From Cerioporus squamosus (Eukaryota; Basidiomycota; Agaricomycetes; Polyporales; Polyporaceae), in the NCBI GenBank assembly GCA_022592435.1, contig JABYQS010000206.1, positions 1 through 57,320 of the forward strand: a stretch of DNA of 57,320 nucleotides, given 5' to 3'. A program made the translations under genes and the position numbers. The first letter of the stretch is position 1. Every line of letters begins with the position of its first letter. Positions 10,845-21,922 of this stretch are shown piece by piece. A model generated the notes under the pieces. It had not been told where the DNA came from. It did not search any database and saw nothing but the letters and a program-made list of their open reading frames with translations.

Positions 10845-13800
10845 ATGTCTTCGCCCCCGGTCGAGCTGTGTGTACACTGTGGCAACTACGTCCTGTCGAG
10901 CACCAAGGCCCAACACGAGCGGACATGCATTCAACAGATACGAGCAGGTACGGTCTCAAAAGTTCACTTCATGTCATTAGTATCCTGTACTGATCGTGCA
11001 CGGTATTAGCTGAGTATGCTGTTCACCGGCAGAGGACGGGTACAGTGCCATCCGCCGCACACCCCGTCGGAATGCCACCAACCTTCAAGGTTCCCCGTAA
11101 GTAGTGGTCGTGTGTTGGTAGCATTCTGGAACTGAAGTCTGGAGTCTGCCAGCTGCACCCCAGCGACCCCGCGCCCCAGATAGCAAGAATAGTGCAGTCC
11201 CTGTGAACATCCGTGGTGAGATATCCACCGACATTCACATGCGACTCCACAATACTGATGAACTGTCTGTCAGCAGGTCCCGGTCAAGGAGTACTTACTG
11301 GGAGCCACAATATTCGCATCACACGCAGTACCAGCTACGGCTTCCCGCCTCCTCCGCAGTCGAGTTCTGTTCCCTTGAACTATGCTTCCCCTCCCCCGAA
11401 CTATGCTCCCCCTCCCTCACGGATGTCCGTTCCCTTCGTATCTCAAGAACCATCCCACACCACGCCTGTCATCCCGCAGGCCAGCCGTTCTCATATGCCT
11501 ACCTCTCGTCAGGGAGAGGCGGCCGCGTCCCAGGCGAATGCTCCTGCTGTGGGAGAGGTCGGCTCCGCTGAGCATCCCGGTGCGGCAACGGTTGCCAGCC
11601 CTCCAGACCCAGACACCGACACCGACCAGGGCGCCTACAGGACAGTGTTCCACCCACACTCCGGCTGCACTTCCGTTGATGCACGCCTCGACCACTCCGT
11701 GCCTCCGCAGATGCTCGACTATACCCACATCAACTACGAGCCTTGGCGTCCATTTGCGACTCGGCTCGACTACGAGCTTGCGGAGTTCATGCTCACCACC
11801 GGGTTGAACCAGGGGGACGTCAACACCTTGTTTGACATCATCAACCACATCGTGGCTGATCCCCGTCAGCTCACGGTGAAGTCGTACCAGGATGTCCAGA
11901 AGGCGTGGGACTTGGCGCGTTCCAAACAGCCCGCTGTTTGTATGATCTCATTCTACATGTTGTAACAGTCTGATGTATCCTCGATAGTTTGAAGCCAAAG
12001 AATTTGTAGTCGAGTATGAACATGGTCCGAAGACATACAAGTTCCAACACCGTGACGCATGGGATTGGGCTGAAAGCCTCCTCGTCGATCCTCTCATGTG
12101 CCGCCACTTTGTGTGGCACGCATACAAGCAATTTAAGCGCATCAACGGCAAGTGGGTTCGCTTCATTGACGAGCCTTTCACAGCAGACCGCTTGTACGAT
12201 TTGGAGGTATGTCTCGTACACTGCTTGACCCACATGATGCCAAGCACCCTTCAGTCCTCTCTTCCGCCCGACGGCGTTCCCCTCGCCTTTGTTCTGTACT
12301 CCGACAAGACGCGTCTGTCGACTTTTGGGACTCAACAGGCCTATCCTGTCATTGTTCGTCTGGCCAATCTGCCTGTACATCTTCGGAACAGTGATCGTCA
12401 TGGCGGTGGTCAGATTGTAGGCTTCCTCCCCATCGTGAGTACCACATCTCCTATCCGATGATGCTTACTTAGTCGTGCTTAGGTCGAATCGAACGAGACG
12501 GAGAAGCACAAGCCGCAATTTGCTACGCACAAGCGCGAAGTCTGGCACGAAGCGCTGACGTACGTTCTGAAGAAGATCGCTCAGTTCTCGCATTCAGGCA
12601 AAAAGGTCTTCTGCGGTGACCAGATATGGCGTCGCTTCTTTCCTCTCATATTGATATGTATTGCTGACTATGAGGAACAGTGAGGATACTCTGGAGCCCT
12701 GTCGTACCACCAACTGATGATGTTTCTATAGAGCTATGATGACCTTGATCCGCGGAGTCAACGGTCTCTTTCCGTGCCCCGTGTGCCTCGTGCCCGCTGA
12801 TGAACAAGCTGAACTCGGCCTCGCGCCCCTCTATCCTCTTCGCACTCAGGAGCAAGCGCAGTCCATCGTCATGAATCCTAATCTGAGCGACAGGAAGAAG
12901 GAGGAGAAGCTCAAGGCCATCGGTGTGCGTAACGTCGAGGTATGTTGCAGTCTGTCAAGGTGTACCAGTTCTGACGATGCAGTAGAACGTCTTCTGGAGT
13001 GTCGCACGTAGCAACCCTCACGATACAAACTGTTTCGATAGGCTCCATGCCTACCATTCGGGCCTGTTCGCTTCACACCTTCTCGATCAGTATCAGAAAG
13101 TCGTGCAGGACAGTGGACCAACTGCGATCGAGTTGGTGCATGAACAGTGAGTGTTACACACGCTGCACAACATTCACGATACGAATTGTTCTTGTCTCAG
13201 AGTCAACGCCGTGCCACGGTGGGCCAACCTCTACCACCCGACCGAAGTTGTCGCGTTCAACTTCGCCGACGGCTCCAAGTACGAAGCACTGTCTAAGGTT
13301 AGTGATCATCTATCTACAGGCTGGCGACGATGCTCATCTCACATGCTTTCAGGTCCTCATTCCATCCACATACAATGTCCTTCTCTCCATCGACCGCTGC
13401 GGATTGCCGTTGATGCGAGCAATGCGGGTTTACTGCGTGCTTGACATGTGCTCTGGCTTTGAGGTGCAGACCGATGAGCGGATCGGCTGGTTGGAGAAGA
13501 GCCTGCCGAGGTTCTCCGATGCAACTAAGGTATGCGGTGTCCGCTTTGCTCATTGTACGATGACTTACCTTACCTCTCCCTGTAGTTGTATCAGCGCGAG
13601 CGTCCGCAGAAGTCGTGGAACTTCCCTAAAGATCACACGCACCAGCACACCCCTGCGGACATCCGTGCGAAGGGCGCTACCAAACACTTCAACACCAAGC
13701 CTAATGAGCGGGCGCATGGTCCCGTCAAAATCATATACCGAGAGCGGACTAACTACAAGGACGTGGAGTCCCAGGTAAGGTGTCAGGTTGCGAGAACTGG

Positions 13801-14777
13801 CATGATCTGACACCGAAACCAGATATCTCGGGTAGAACATCAGTTCGTCGTGGGCAAGTTCACCCGGTACCAGTTGGACTTCCTCGACGAGCTGCGCCGG
13901 CCTCCGCCCCCCCCCCCCCCCCCGCGCAGGAAGAGCCCGACTTGCAACCATTCCACCACATCTATGTAGGATCTCATAGTGCTGCTATCCCCCTGGGGTC
14001 GCTTGGAAACGACTACGCGGCCCCGAGAACCTTCGCAAACCTGCCTGCTAGGCTGACCGAGTTCATCGCCTTGTTCTCCGATCCCAAGGACCCCAGGCCC
14101 ACTCCTGTATTCACCGAACAAGTCATGGTAAGCATGATCGTCGTGCTCGCAGATCAAGACTGACTAGGACGGTGGCCGCACAGGTAAAGCAGTGGAAGTA
14201 CATCAAGGTCGACTATGAGTCCATGGAGACATGGCTGCCCGCGGTCGACAAGTTGCGTGTCACCCCGGACTGGTACAAGAAGCCGCGCTATGACTGGGTG
14301 CTGTTCAGGGGATTGAAGAGAGGAGAGTACCACTTCGGCCAGCTGAACTCTGTCTTCACCTGCACGGTCAAGAATGTCATCTACCCCCTTGCCCTCGTCA
14401 CAGTTTACGACTTCGTCTATGCGCCTCGGTCCCGTGTCAACCACGAGCTAGGTCTGGTGCGCATTCGCGCCCGCTCGCCCGAGCAGTACGCCAGCTCTAC
14501 CTTCATACACCTTGGATCCATCGTCCGCGGTGCGCTCGTCATGAAGGACCCTGGTTTACCTGCAACATATCAGTACCAGGGGACGCCGGAGGAGAAGAAG
14601 GCTTACAGCAGGCTCCAGAGACGGTATGGTATCGACGAAGAGTGCCTGGATGCTTTCCGCAGGAAGTTCTATCGACAGGGCCTGGCACCACCTCCCTTCG
14701 ACGATGCTCTCGTCTTTGATCTCCTAGATGCGGACATGTTTTTGCGGCTGCGAGAGTACTTCAACTTGGATACGTGA
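10845..14777 (+). CDS. Plavaka-type transposase, intact except for one poly-C frame break
   Basis: Fourteen exons can be placed: 10845-10947, 11010-11096, 11153-11215, 11277-11935, 11988-12206, 12255-12434, 12483-12679, 12732-12939, 12986-13146, 13201-13297, 13353-13529, 13586-13774, 13823-14127, 14184-14777; about 1080 aa. Domains in order: a C2HC finger CVHCGNYVLSSTKAQHERTC at residues 9-28; a Pro/Ser-rich linker; then the conserved core with YSDKTRLSTFGTQQAYPVIV, ANLPVHLRN and GGGQIVGFLPIV, and FPCPVCLVP. These motifs are those of Plavaka elements (CMC-related cut-and-paste transposons of mushrooms). The protein would bind element ends and catalyse excision and insertion in the nucleus. 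All introns are GT..AG; the only defect is in exon 13, where 17 consecutive Cs leave the reading frame off by one. Apart from that the copy looks young. Confidence 0.88.
13907..13923 (+). repeat. 17-C homopolymer in the transposase coding region
   Basis: Seventeen consecutive Cs encode a proline run. The upstream (DELRRP) and downstream (QEEPDLQPFHHIY) reading frames disagree by one base across it; a tract one base longer or two shorter would be in frame. This is either a consensus error, as expected for long homopolymers, or replication slippage. Confidence 0.9.
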
Positions 14778-14971
14778 CAACTATTATGTACAGGCTGCTG
14801 CATGTCTACGCCTGAATGGACTGTATGATAGTGTAGCAGACGTCTTGGTGTACGATATGACCGTCGTTGTATGGAAATGTACGATATGTATGCTTATGGC
14901 AGCAGCAAATGAGATGGTGACCGAGAACATTCTGAGTGCGATGTAGCCAAGAAATACAGAATAATACAGTG

Positions 14972-15652
14972 CTACATGTACCTACGCCTGACAGCCACAT
15001 CAATGTCGCGGAGACAGAACAGACCATTGAGTGCAGCTTCCATCCCCTCCAATATTTTCTTCTGCCTCTCTGAGTCCCCATGTGCGATGGCGCGCACCAG
15101 CATTGGGATGGACATGGACATGAGTGTCAGCAGTATGGTGGACTCCTCCTCCAACGGCGTCGGGCCTCTGCCATGTTCCTTCGTTCCCTGCGCCATAGCC
15201 AACCATGTTCCAGCAAACTCATAGACGTACACTCGCTCCCCCGCAAGCTGTCCTTCCAAGAGAGGGACAAACGCCTGCCAGTCGAAGTAGGGTTGCTTGC
15301 GGCTCACGATTGGTAGCATCCAGGCTGGCTGGCCGTCTGCATAACCTTGGCCAGAAAGGACGTGCTGTAGGCGAGATTGGGGATCCTCAGCAGGCTCGCC
15401 CAGGGACACGAAGGACATGTCTGAAAGGTCGAGCCCGTAGGCGGAGAAATCCACTACTTGTCTGGGCGGTGGACTATCGAGGCGATCAGAGAGGTCGTCT
15501 GAGATGAATTCTGCGTATATATGTCAGGTGAGATGACGAGAATGAGTCATGACAATCTGCTCACCTTGTGTCATAGCATCCTTTCGGTCCAGCTCATCCT
15601 GCACGCAAGCAGGTGGCATGGGGGTCAAATGGGACAGCGGCGGCGACTCCAT
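14972..15652 (-). CDS. Hypothetical 208-aa protein convergent with the Plavaka transposase
   Basis: Two exons (15565-15652 and 14972-15510) joined by a 54-nt GT..AG intron give 627 nt with no stop. The start is the ATG encoding MESPPLSHLTPMPPAC; an open stretch upstream makes a longer protein possible. The sequence is acidic in the first third (EFISDDLSDRLDS) and helical with hydrophobic patches in the C-terminal half (STILLTLMSMSIPMLVRAI; ILEGMEAALNGLFCLRDIDV). No signal peptide or known domain was recognised. Its stop lies under 200 bases from the transposase stop on the opposite strand, so it may be an accessory ORF of the same element, but that is only inference from position. Confidence 0.55.
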
Positions 15653-16055
15653 AAGGTGGTACTTCGAGTCTCGTCGTTGTGATGTGCGAAGGTTGATGGT
15701 CGAGCAGGTTGAACAAAGTTCTGCAGCCCAAGTGTGAACTCCAGCGACAAAGCACTGGCAGGAACCTATCAGGAGGGTCCAGCGGCGTTCGAGGAGCACT
15801 TACGAGCTTCTCTTGATCACGTGCAGCCACCGGCGGACCCACATTGTCCGAATGCTGCTTGCAGCCTGTCTCACCATGCCAAGGATTCAGATCTTAGAAG
15901 ACGTCCAAACAATCATGCACAGATGCGTACAGTATTAGGGGCTCATGTGTTCTCTCTATCTGTGTATGAATACTTATACTAACCTGGTGTCGCAGCTGAA
16001 TTTGGGGATGCACCGCAGGAGCTCAAGTTCGAGCACACTCACCGACATAAATAGA

Positions 16056-16375
16056 GGTCGTCAAAGGCGACGGTTCGTGGACGATTCTCGACACGGTTCG
16101 AGGACAATTCAGGGGCCAGAATCGAGTGAGAGATCAACACGAACTCTGACTACCCCCTGCGAGAGCACGGTTTGCGGTGGCTTCCGCTTTGCCCATTCAG
16201 GCTAGAACCACTTCGCAAAATAGCGGGCATGCAAATCGAGGGGCTCGGAATCAAAATCGAGTGTGCATACCTCCTCCATAGTTGGCACGCCAGCCCTCCT
16301 CGATTCGCCGGAATCGAGTCCCGAACCGTTTTTGCAAACCGTCCCGCGAACCGTCCTCAAATCCTCAACTTTGTA
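16056..16375. repeat. Diverged relatives of the 1431-1794 repeat
   Basis: GGTCGTCAAAGG at 16056 and CTCTGACTACCCC ending near 16157 mimic the termini of the element at 1431, with the shared interior word CCAGAATCGA. A second piece (16305-16375: CCCGAACCGTTTTTGC, CCGCGAACCG, CAACTTTG) matches 1735-1787. Degenerate, with no coding potential. Confidence 0.45.
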
Positions 16376-17015
16376 GGCATGCGCCACCGGAGCACGAGTT
16401 GGTCAAGGCAACTTGCACTGCGCCCTGCATTGGAAACGCACGCTTTGGCAGTCTTATATTCCTCGGTGTACGTTGCTGTGTGTTGAGGAAGGCAACACCA
16501 TACATTTGCTGAACCACTTGCATTGGCAGGTGTACTCTTAATCCCACTGGTACTGTAGAAGGGAGACAATGTAACTACTGCACTACTGGTAGAATTCTGT
16601 CGCTCTGTCGCTGGCCCATCCGCCTCACATCTCTCACATGGTAGCACTGCAAGAATACAACTGCACAGGACTCAGGAGACAACTCGCTCTGCAAGGCCCG
16701 AAACATCGGAGCAACCCTTGCCCGGAGAACTCAGCCCTAATGAGTGTCAGCACTCATAAATTCAAGGAGGGTACCAAATGCAACACCACCTACCGAGGTA
16801 CGAACCTCAGAGTGAGCTACTGCTTGAGGATGGGATCTCGTCTTGCTGACCCTCTTGCAGATGGTACACCTCCCCCCGGAGGGGCAGTCACGGCCGAGGA
16901 GGCAACCTGAGCAAAAGCAGGCGGAGCCTTGCGCTCTATATGGCGGTCGTCGTGTCGCGTATCCACGTGACGCACGCGAATGGAAACCTTATTCTGTTGA
17001 ATGTCCAGCGCTACC

Positions 17016-17056
17016 TCCTCGACCTCCTCCTCGACCTCCTCCTCGACTATAAAAAT
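17016..17056. repeat. CTCCTCGAC tandem repeat next to a TATAAAAA box
   Basis: Three to four near-perfect nine-base CTCCTCGAC units run to about 17046 and are followed at once by CTATAAAAATG. The stretch looks like a core promoter. The only sequence downstream is the decayed transportin copy at 17340, so it may be a relic. The flanks (16376-17015 and 17057-17339) contain no gene I can support. Confidence 0.4.
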
Positions 17057-17339
17057 GCCGCACCGTGCATCATGCACGCCTCTCGTGAGTCACTCGCAGG
17101 CTGCTTGGCAGAATCAACGTAACCCATTATATTGTTGATGTTGCGTCGTCAGTTAAACGCGTGAGGTCGCTGCTGTCTGAAAGCCATACCACGTATCGCG
17201 GACTCCTGAGAAAATTGTGAGTATTCCCCTTCTTTCGTCTACTGTACGGCACCCTAGCACACAAGCCTTCATACCGCCCCCTCGTTCCTCCTGCGACGTC
17301 GTCGAGCCAAGTCCTTGAAACCTCGCCTCCGTACGACAC

Positions 17340-19290
17340 CATGTCGACCGCTCTCAATCCTTGTGGCCACGCAACCTCAAGGCTCTGCCTGATGTCTCAT
17401 TGGTGCTTCTTCGTCGTTACCGGCTTCGTCTACACGATCCCAAAGTTCATCGTTCTCTCCGAGCACTCATCCTCCCCGCCACGCGTGCACGCGACTGCCT
17501 GTCTATCATATTCCGTCTCGATCGGGTGCCAGGCTCTCTTTGCGCACATAGACGCTCTCATTGCCTGTCTCTTCAAGCATCTCTTGGACGAGGACAAGAA
17601 CGAGGATGTCGTGTTGGAGGCTTGTGAGTTCTGGTTTACGTTCGCAGATTCAGAACACCTAGATCTTACCCAGTACATCCACCTGCTCTTGGCCAAGGTC
17701 GCTCCTGTCCTGTTAGACTGCATGGTCTGCAGCAATGACGACCTCCGGTGAATTAGCACAACGGTGTCCAGCCGCGCCACTACGGCAGCAAGTTGCATGG
17801 CTTCCAATGCGAGGTGAACAGCGACAAGGCCTCCGGAGCCAAGCGCGGCCCCTATGGCGAGGCACTCGGTGATGAGGACGACGACGATTATGACGAGCTT
17901 GGCGACAATGACTTCGCGAAAGAGATGTCCACAGAATGGAATCTGCGCAAGTGCGCAGCGGCGGCCCTCACGTGCTTGTGGTGCGGTTCAGTGCGGACCT
18001 GCTAAACGTGCTGCTCGAGCCCCGAAGACGAAGCTCTAGAGTGATGAGTGGCTACAGAGGGAGAGCAGCATCCTTGCGTTGGGAGCGATGGCGGAAGGTG
18101 CGTTCTGTGATGATTTTGTGCGATCATGTTGTTGAGTGGTGTGTGCTGTAGGTTATATTGACACGATTGAGCCCCACCTACCCACACTGGTTTCATACCT
18201 AATCAATACTCTCAACGATCCCAAGGTGCGTCGTGAGGGATATCCAATGCTTGTCGAGTGCACTCAACTCCCAATCATTCTAGCCTTTGGTCCGTCCATC
18301 ACGGGTTGGACGCTGGGGAGGTACGCTAGTGCACCCAGCCGATCTCGGACAAACACAAGAACCAATTCTTCGTTCCTACGTTGGAGGGGGTAAGCGATCA
18401 CTACTGCTTCACATCACGCGTCTAACTGACGATGCCCGTAGCTCCTTCGAATGGTCCTGGACAACAACAAGCGCGTCCAGGAAGCTGGATGTAGTGCGTT
18501 CGCTACTCTCGAAGAGGATGCAGGTCCCGAGCTTGCGCCTTACCTTGAGCCCGTACTGCGCAACCTTGTGTTTGCGTTTGAGAAGTACCAACACAAGAAC
18601 ATGCTCATCCTCTACGACGCTGTCGGCACTCTCGCCAATGCTGTCGGAACCGCGTTGCAGAATCCGACGTACGTCGAGATACTCATGCCACCACTGCTCA
18701 AGCGCTGGTCGAAGCTGAAGGACGATGATGAGGACCTTGTTCCCTTACTTGAGGTATGTCGGATGCATCTGGAGAAGCCGCGGTTACTAACGTGGTTCAT
18801 AGTGCCTGGCATCCGTCACGATTGCCATCGGTCCCGCATTCCTTCCTTACGCGGGTCCGATCTTCGACCGTTGTCAAACGATCGTCCACACTTCGCTGCT
18901 GCAATATCAGACATACCAGCAGAATCCTGAGATGGACGAGCCTGACCGCTCGTTCCTCGTTGTTGCGCTCGATCTCCTGTCCGGTCTCACGCAGGGCCTA
19001 GGAATGGCCCTTGAGCCGCACATCTCGCGCAGCCAGCGCAACCTGCTGTCGCTCTTGACCGTGTGCTGAAGCACCCCCACTGGTCAGCCAGATCGCTCTC
19101 AGATACGGTCATGGTAAGTCAGGTACCGTTGTACGGCACCCAGGCGCACAGCTGACAACCTATGACCATCAGAATGCTGCAGTATCGATCGGACACATCG
19201 GCCTCATGCATCCGAGGCTCGTTGCTCCCCGTTGCCCGAGGTCGCGCAGGCATGGCGCCAGGCGCTGTAGGAGATCCAAGGTGTCACGTC
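17340..19290 (+). pseudogene. Transportin (karyopherin beta-2 / Kap104) pseudogene
   Basis: Transportin carries PY-NLS cargo through nuclear pores and is built of about twenty HEAT repeats (about 900 aa). Pieces appear here in correct order but in several frames: CQALFAHIDALIACLFKHLL and VLEACEFWFTFAD (17510-17650), WNLRKCAAAAL (17938), SSILALGAMAEG (18060-18100), a good block [20 protein letters not shown] to [16 protein letters not shown] (18450-18750), VALDLLSGLTQGLGMALEPH (18960-19020), and NAAVSIGHIGLMHPRLVAP (19172-19230). The N-terminal third, at least 150 residues between the last two blocks, and the C terminus are missing, and there are multiple frame breaks. It ends just upstream of the dioxygenase start codon, so that gene's promoter must lie within this relic. 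A working copy should exist elsewhere because transportin is normally essential. Confidence 0.8.
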
Positions 19291-19325
19291 GTGGATTTAC
19301 CTGATGCTGGCCGAGTAAGCTCAAC

Positions 19326-21204
19326 ATGAACAAGTTTAGCGTCCAGGAACACTGGCCCCTCCTTCCATCTCGCCGCTGCAGCGGAACAAATGCGAACAGT
19401 ACTGACCTTTCTACACCCAGATTCCATCGTTCATCTACTGAGAAAGCAGTACCGTTTGAGTCAAAGGCGGACGTCAATGCACTACTGTACCTGCATAATA
19501 CCGAAGTACATGAACCCGATCTAGAAGACCCGCTTCTGGCTCAAGTCCCGCATGCGGATCGCCTCGCTTTTGACGAACCCTCCAAGCTCCCCGCAAAGAG
19601 ACGCGCATTGCAGCCGTCCGCCAGCAAGGACCGATATGGACGATCCACGATCCCGACGGACAAGGAACGAGCGGCGGCCGCAGACAACAATGGCTATAAG
19701 ACCTATGGCGATATGTATTCAGAGGTATGGGTTTATGGTCCTGATTAAATTCCTTTCCTCATATCGTCATAGAATAAGACGCGGAAGTCTCGTCACCGCA
19801 GCCGTCGTAAGGACAACAACACCTCCAAGATCCTGTCCGAGGATCGCCATAGAGCTGCAAAAGTCGCCAGTGCTGCGGATATGACCAACCCACCCTCGAC
19901 CAAGACCGGATGGTCAGGGTTGGACTTCAAACGGCGCCCAGATGCGGAGAAGCTTAGACAGGATTGGCTGGACAGGAAGATATACAAGATCATGGTCGAC
20001 GACTACGAATTCACGCTAGTCAAGTACGACGGGTAAGCGGTCTCGCCATCTTAACACAGTGTCACCTAATGTCTTCTAGTTCACCAACATTGCTACTTGA
20101 CCGCAATGGCATCACATTCGGATTTCGTTCAGATGTTCCAACCTGGATGACGGTACCAGGTGACGATGGTCGAACGTGGCTTGACCACTTCGAGGATGAG
20201 TGCAAGCGCTATATTAATAGATGTGGCCCACGCAAGGACGACGATATCGCTGCGAACAACAGAGGCGACCATTGGTATATGGTCATTGGCGTGGATCGCC
20301 AGAATAAGAAGGTCAGCCTGAGCTCACGTCACCTGCACAACTTCGCAGATCACCCATATAATGTATCAATGCTCAGGTGCCCGACCTGACTTCATTCCAC
20401 AAAGCGCATATCCAAGCCACAAATGTTCTCCTGCAGGAGCCGTGCACCGCTCGTCTCATGTACGTTCACAGTCCACTCCAAGCGCTGCATCCACTCATAA
20501 CTTCATAGCAATCTTGCCAGCAGCATATTCGAGACACGGTTCCCGTCACTCGCTCAACGTGTCTCTGATTGCGAGACGAAGCTGCGCCAGCAGGGCCGCG
20601 GAGAGTACGCGACTCCAATGTTCAGCAAATTCTACAACTATTGTATAAACGCACCGCGCAGGGGCGTAGTCGATGGTGTGTCGACGGGGCCCCATGTTGA
20701 CGGCAAGAATCTTGCACTCATGATGTGTGCAGTCTTTGTGTGGGGTAAGCTCGAACTCCCTATCTTACTGTGTCGATTTTTCCTCACCGTTCGCAGGCAA
20801 GTTCGACCATCGGGAGAAGGCTTGGCTCGTCTTGTGGGAAGCAAAGCTCATCATCGAACTGCCCCCGGGTGTGCTCATGTACTACCCGTCTTCGCTCTTT
20901 ACCCACTTCAACGTTGACCCCAGCGGTATGTGCCGTAATAGTGTCATGATTGTGCTATTCTACTGACGACTCCCTATTAGACCTCCACATCGTCACGACC
21001 TCCAATGGCTCTCATCTGACCCGCGACAATACCAGTCCGCTCAAGGGTGTCCCTGGTCGGGGCTCTGTAGTCTTCTTCAACCAAGCGACTATGTTCCAGC
21101 TCGCCGAGAAGGGCAGCAGCATGAAGGATGCCCGCGCACGAGGGGAATCGACTCAGTGCGACAACGGCGAGCATGTGTCCCAACTCCCTAAGTTTGAACT
21201 GTAG
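19326..21204 (+). CDS. TET/JBP-like 2-oxoglutarate/Fe(II) dioxygenase
   Basis: Seven exons (19326-19724, 19773-20032, 20080-20311, 20377-20459, 20509-20744, 20797-20925, 20981-21204) total 1563 nt: 520 aa, no internal stop. The C-terminal double-stranded beta-helix is clear: iron ligands His387-x-Asp389 in GPHVDGKNLALMMCAVFVWG, the strand LVLWEAKLIIELPPGVLMYY, distal His440 in PSSLFTHFN, and Arg473 in GRGSVVFFNQATMF as the likely 2OG anchor. Residues 1-230 are basic and polar (KTRKSRHRSRRKD). This resembles the mushroom-expanded TET/JBP family, whose characterised members oxidise 5-methylcytosine in DNA; substrate here is inferred only. Other 2OG oxygenase families share the HxD..H fold, but the KN after HxD and the ELPPG strand favour TET/JBP. 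It lies between a Plavaka gene and another island ORF. Confidence 0.8.
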
Positions 21205-21922
21205 TTTACCAGTGATGACGAAATTCGACTACTCACACCTCAATCAGAAGTGACGGTGGTGTACGTATGGGTTCAGTATGATTTCTGTGTTCTCCTTCGT
21301 CTTCCTGAATGTATCTCCGGGTATCTTGAATCTTCAAAAGGCTAATACCGATCATTCAGACACAGGAGAGTGCTTCGTGTGCGCTCAGATGTCTGCCAAC
21401 CGCGGTAATAATCAAGACTTCTTGCTAGAACATACATTACTACTGAAATCATTCCTGCACAGATAATCCAGAAAGCTCGACCTTCGTGACATACGGTGTA
21501 CCCTGTCAAGATTCAGAAGGAGTCGAACACCGTGATTGATCGAAGCCAGAAAGTCGTTGAGGGCAGACTTGCGCGTCAGAACGTTGAAAATTCCCGCCAC
21601 GTCGCTCTGCCTTGCCTCTCACTCCGACGTTCACCTTCCCTTCTGTTACCTTACATCTGCTTCGACCCCTCAACTTGTTCTGTTCAGCTTCTCTCGCACA
21701 GTTTGACTGAGTCTCACTTCACTTTGCGCTTCCTGGATTTACCTTCTTGGCTCACGTTGTCTGCTTCTACTTCCTCGCACACGTCTCGCTTCCGATCTTC
21801 ATCTTCCATCTACCCGTCGACTTTTGCTTCCTCTCCGTCATACAAAGTACAAGGTATGAAGTCGATGATTTTACGCACATGTCAAGGACGGCAGCACTCA
21901 TGTTTGACCACAGGACCTTCAG
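21205..21922. other. Intergenic, pyrimidine-rich leader of the next gene
   Basis: No gene. The stretch from about 21600 to 21850 is rich in CTTC/TCTC runs typical of basidiomycete promoters and 5' leaders and leads into the ATG at 21923. Confidence 0.4.
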
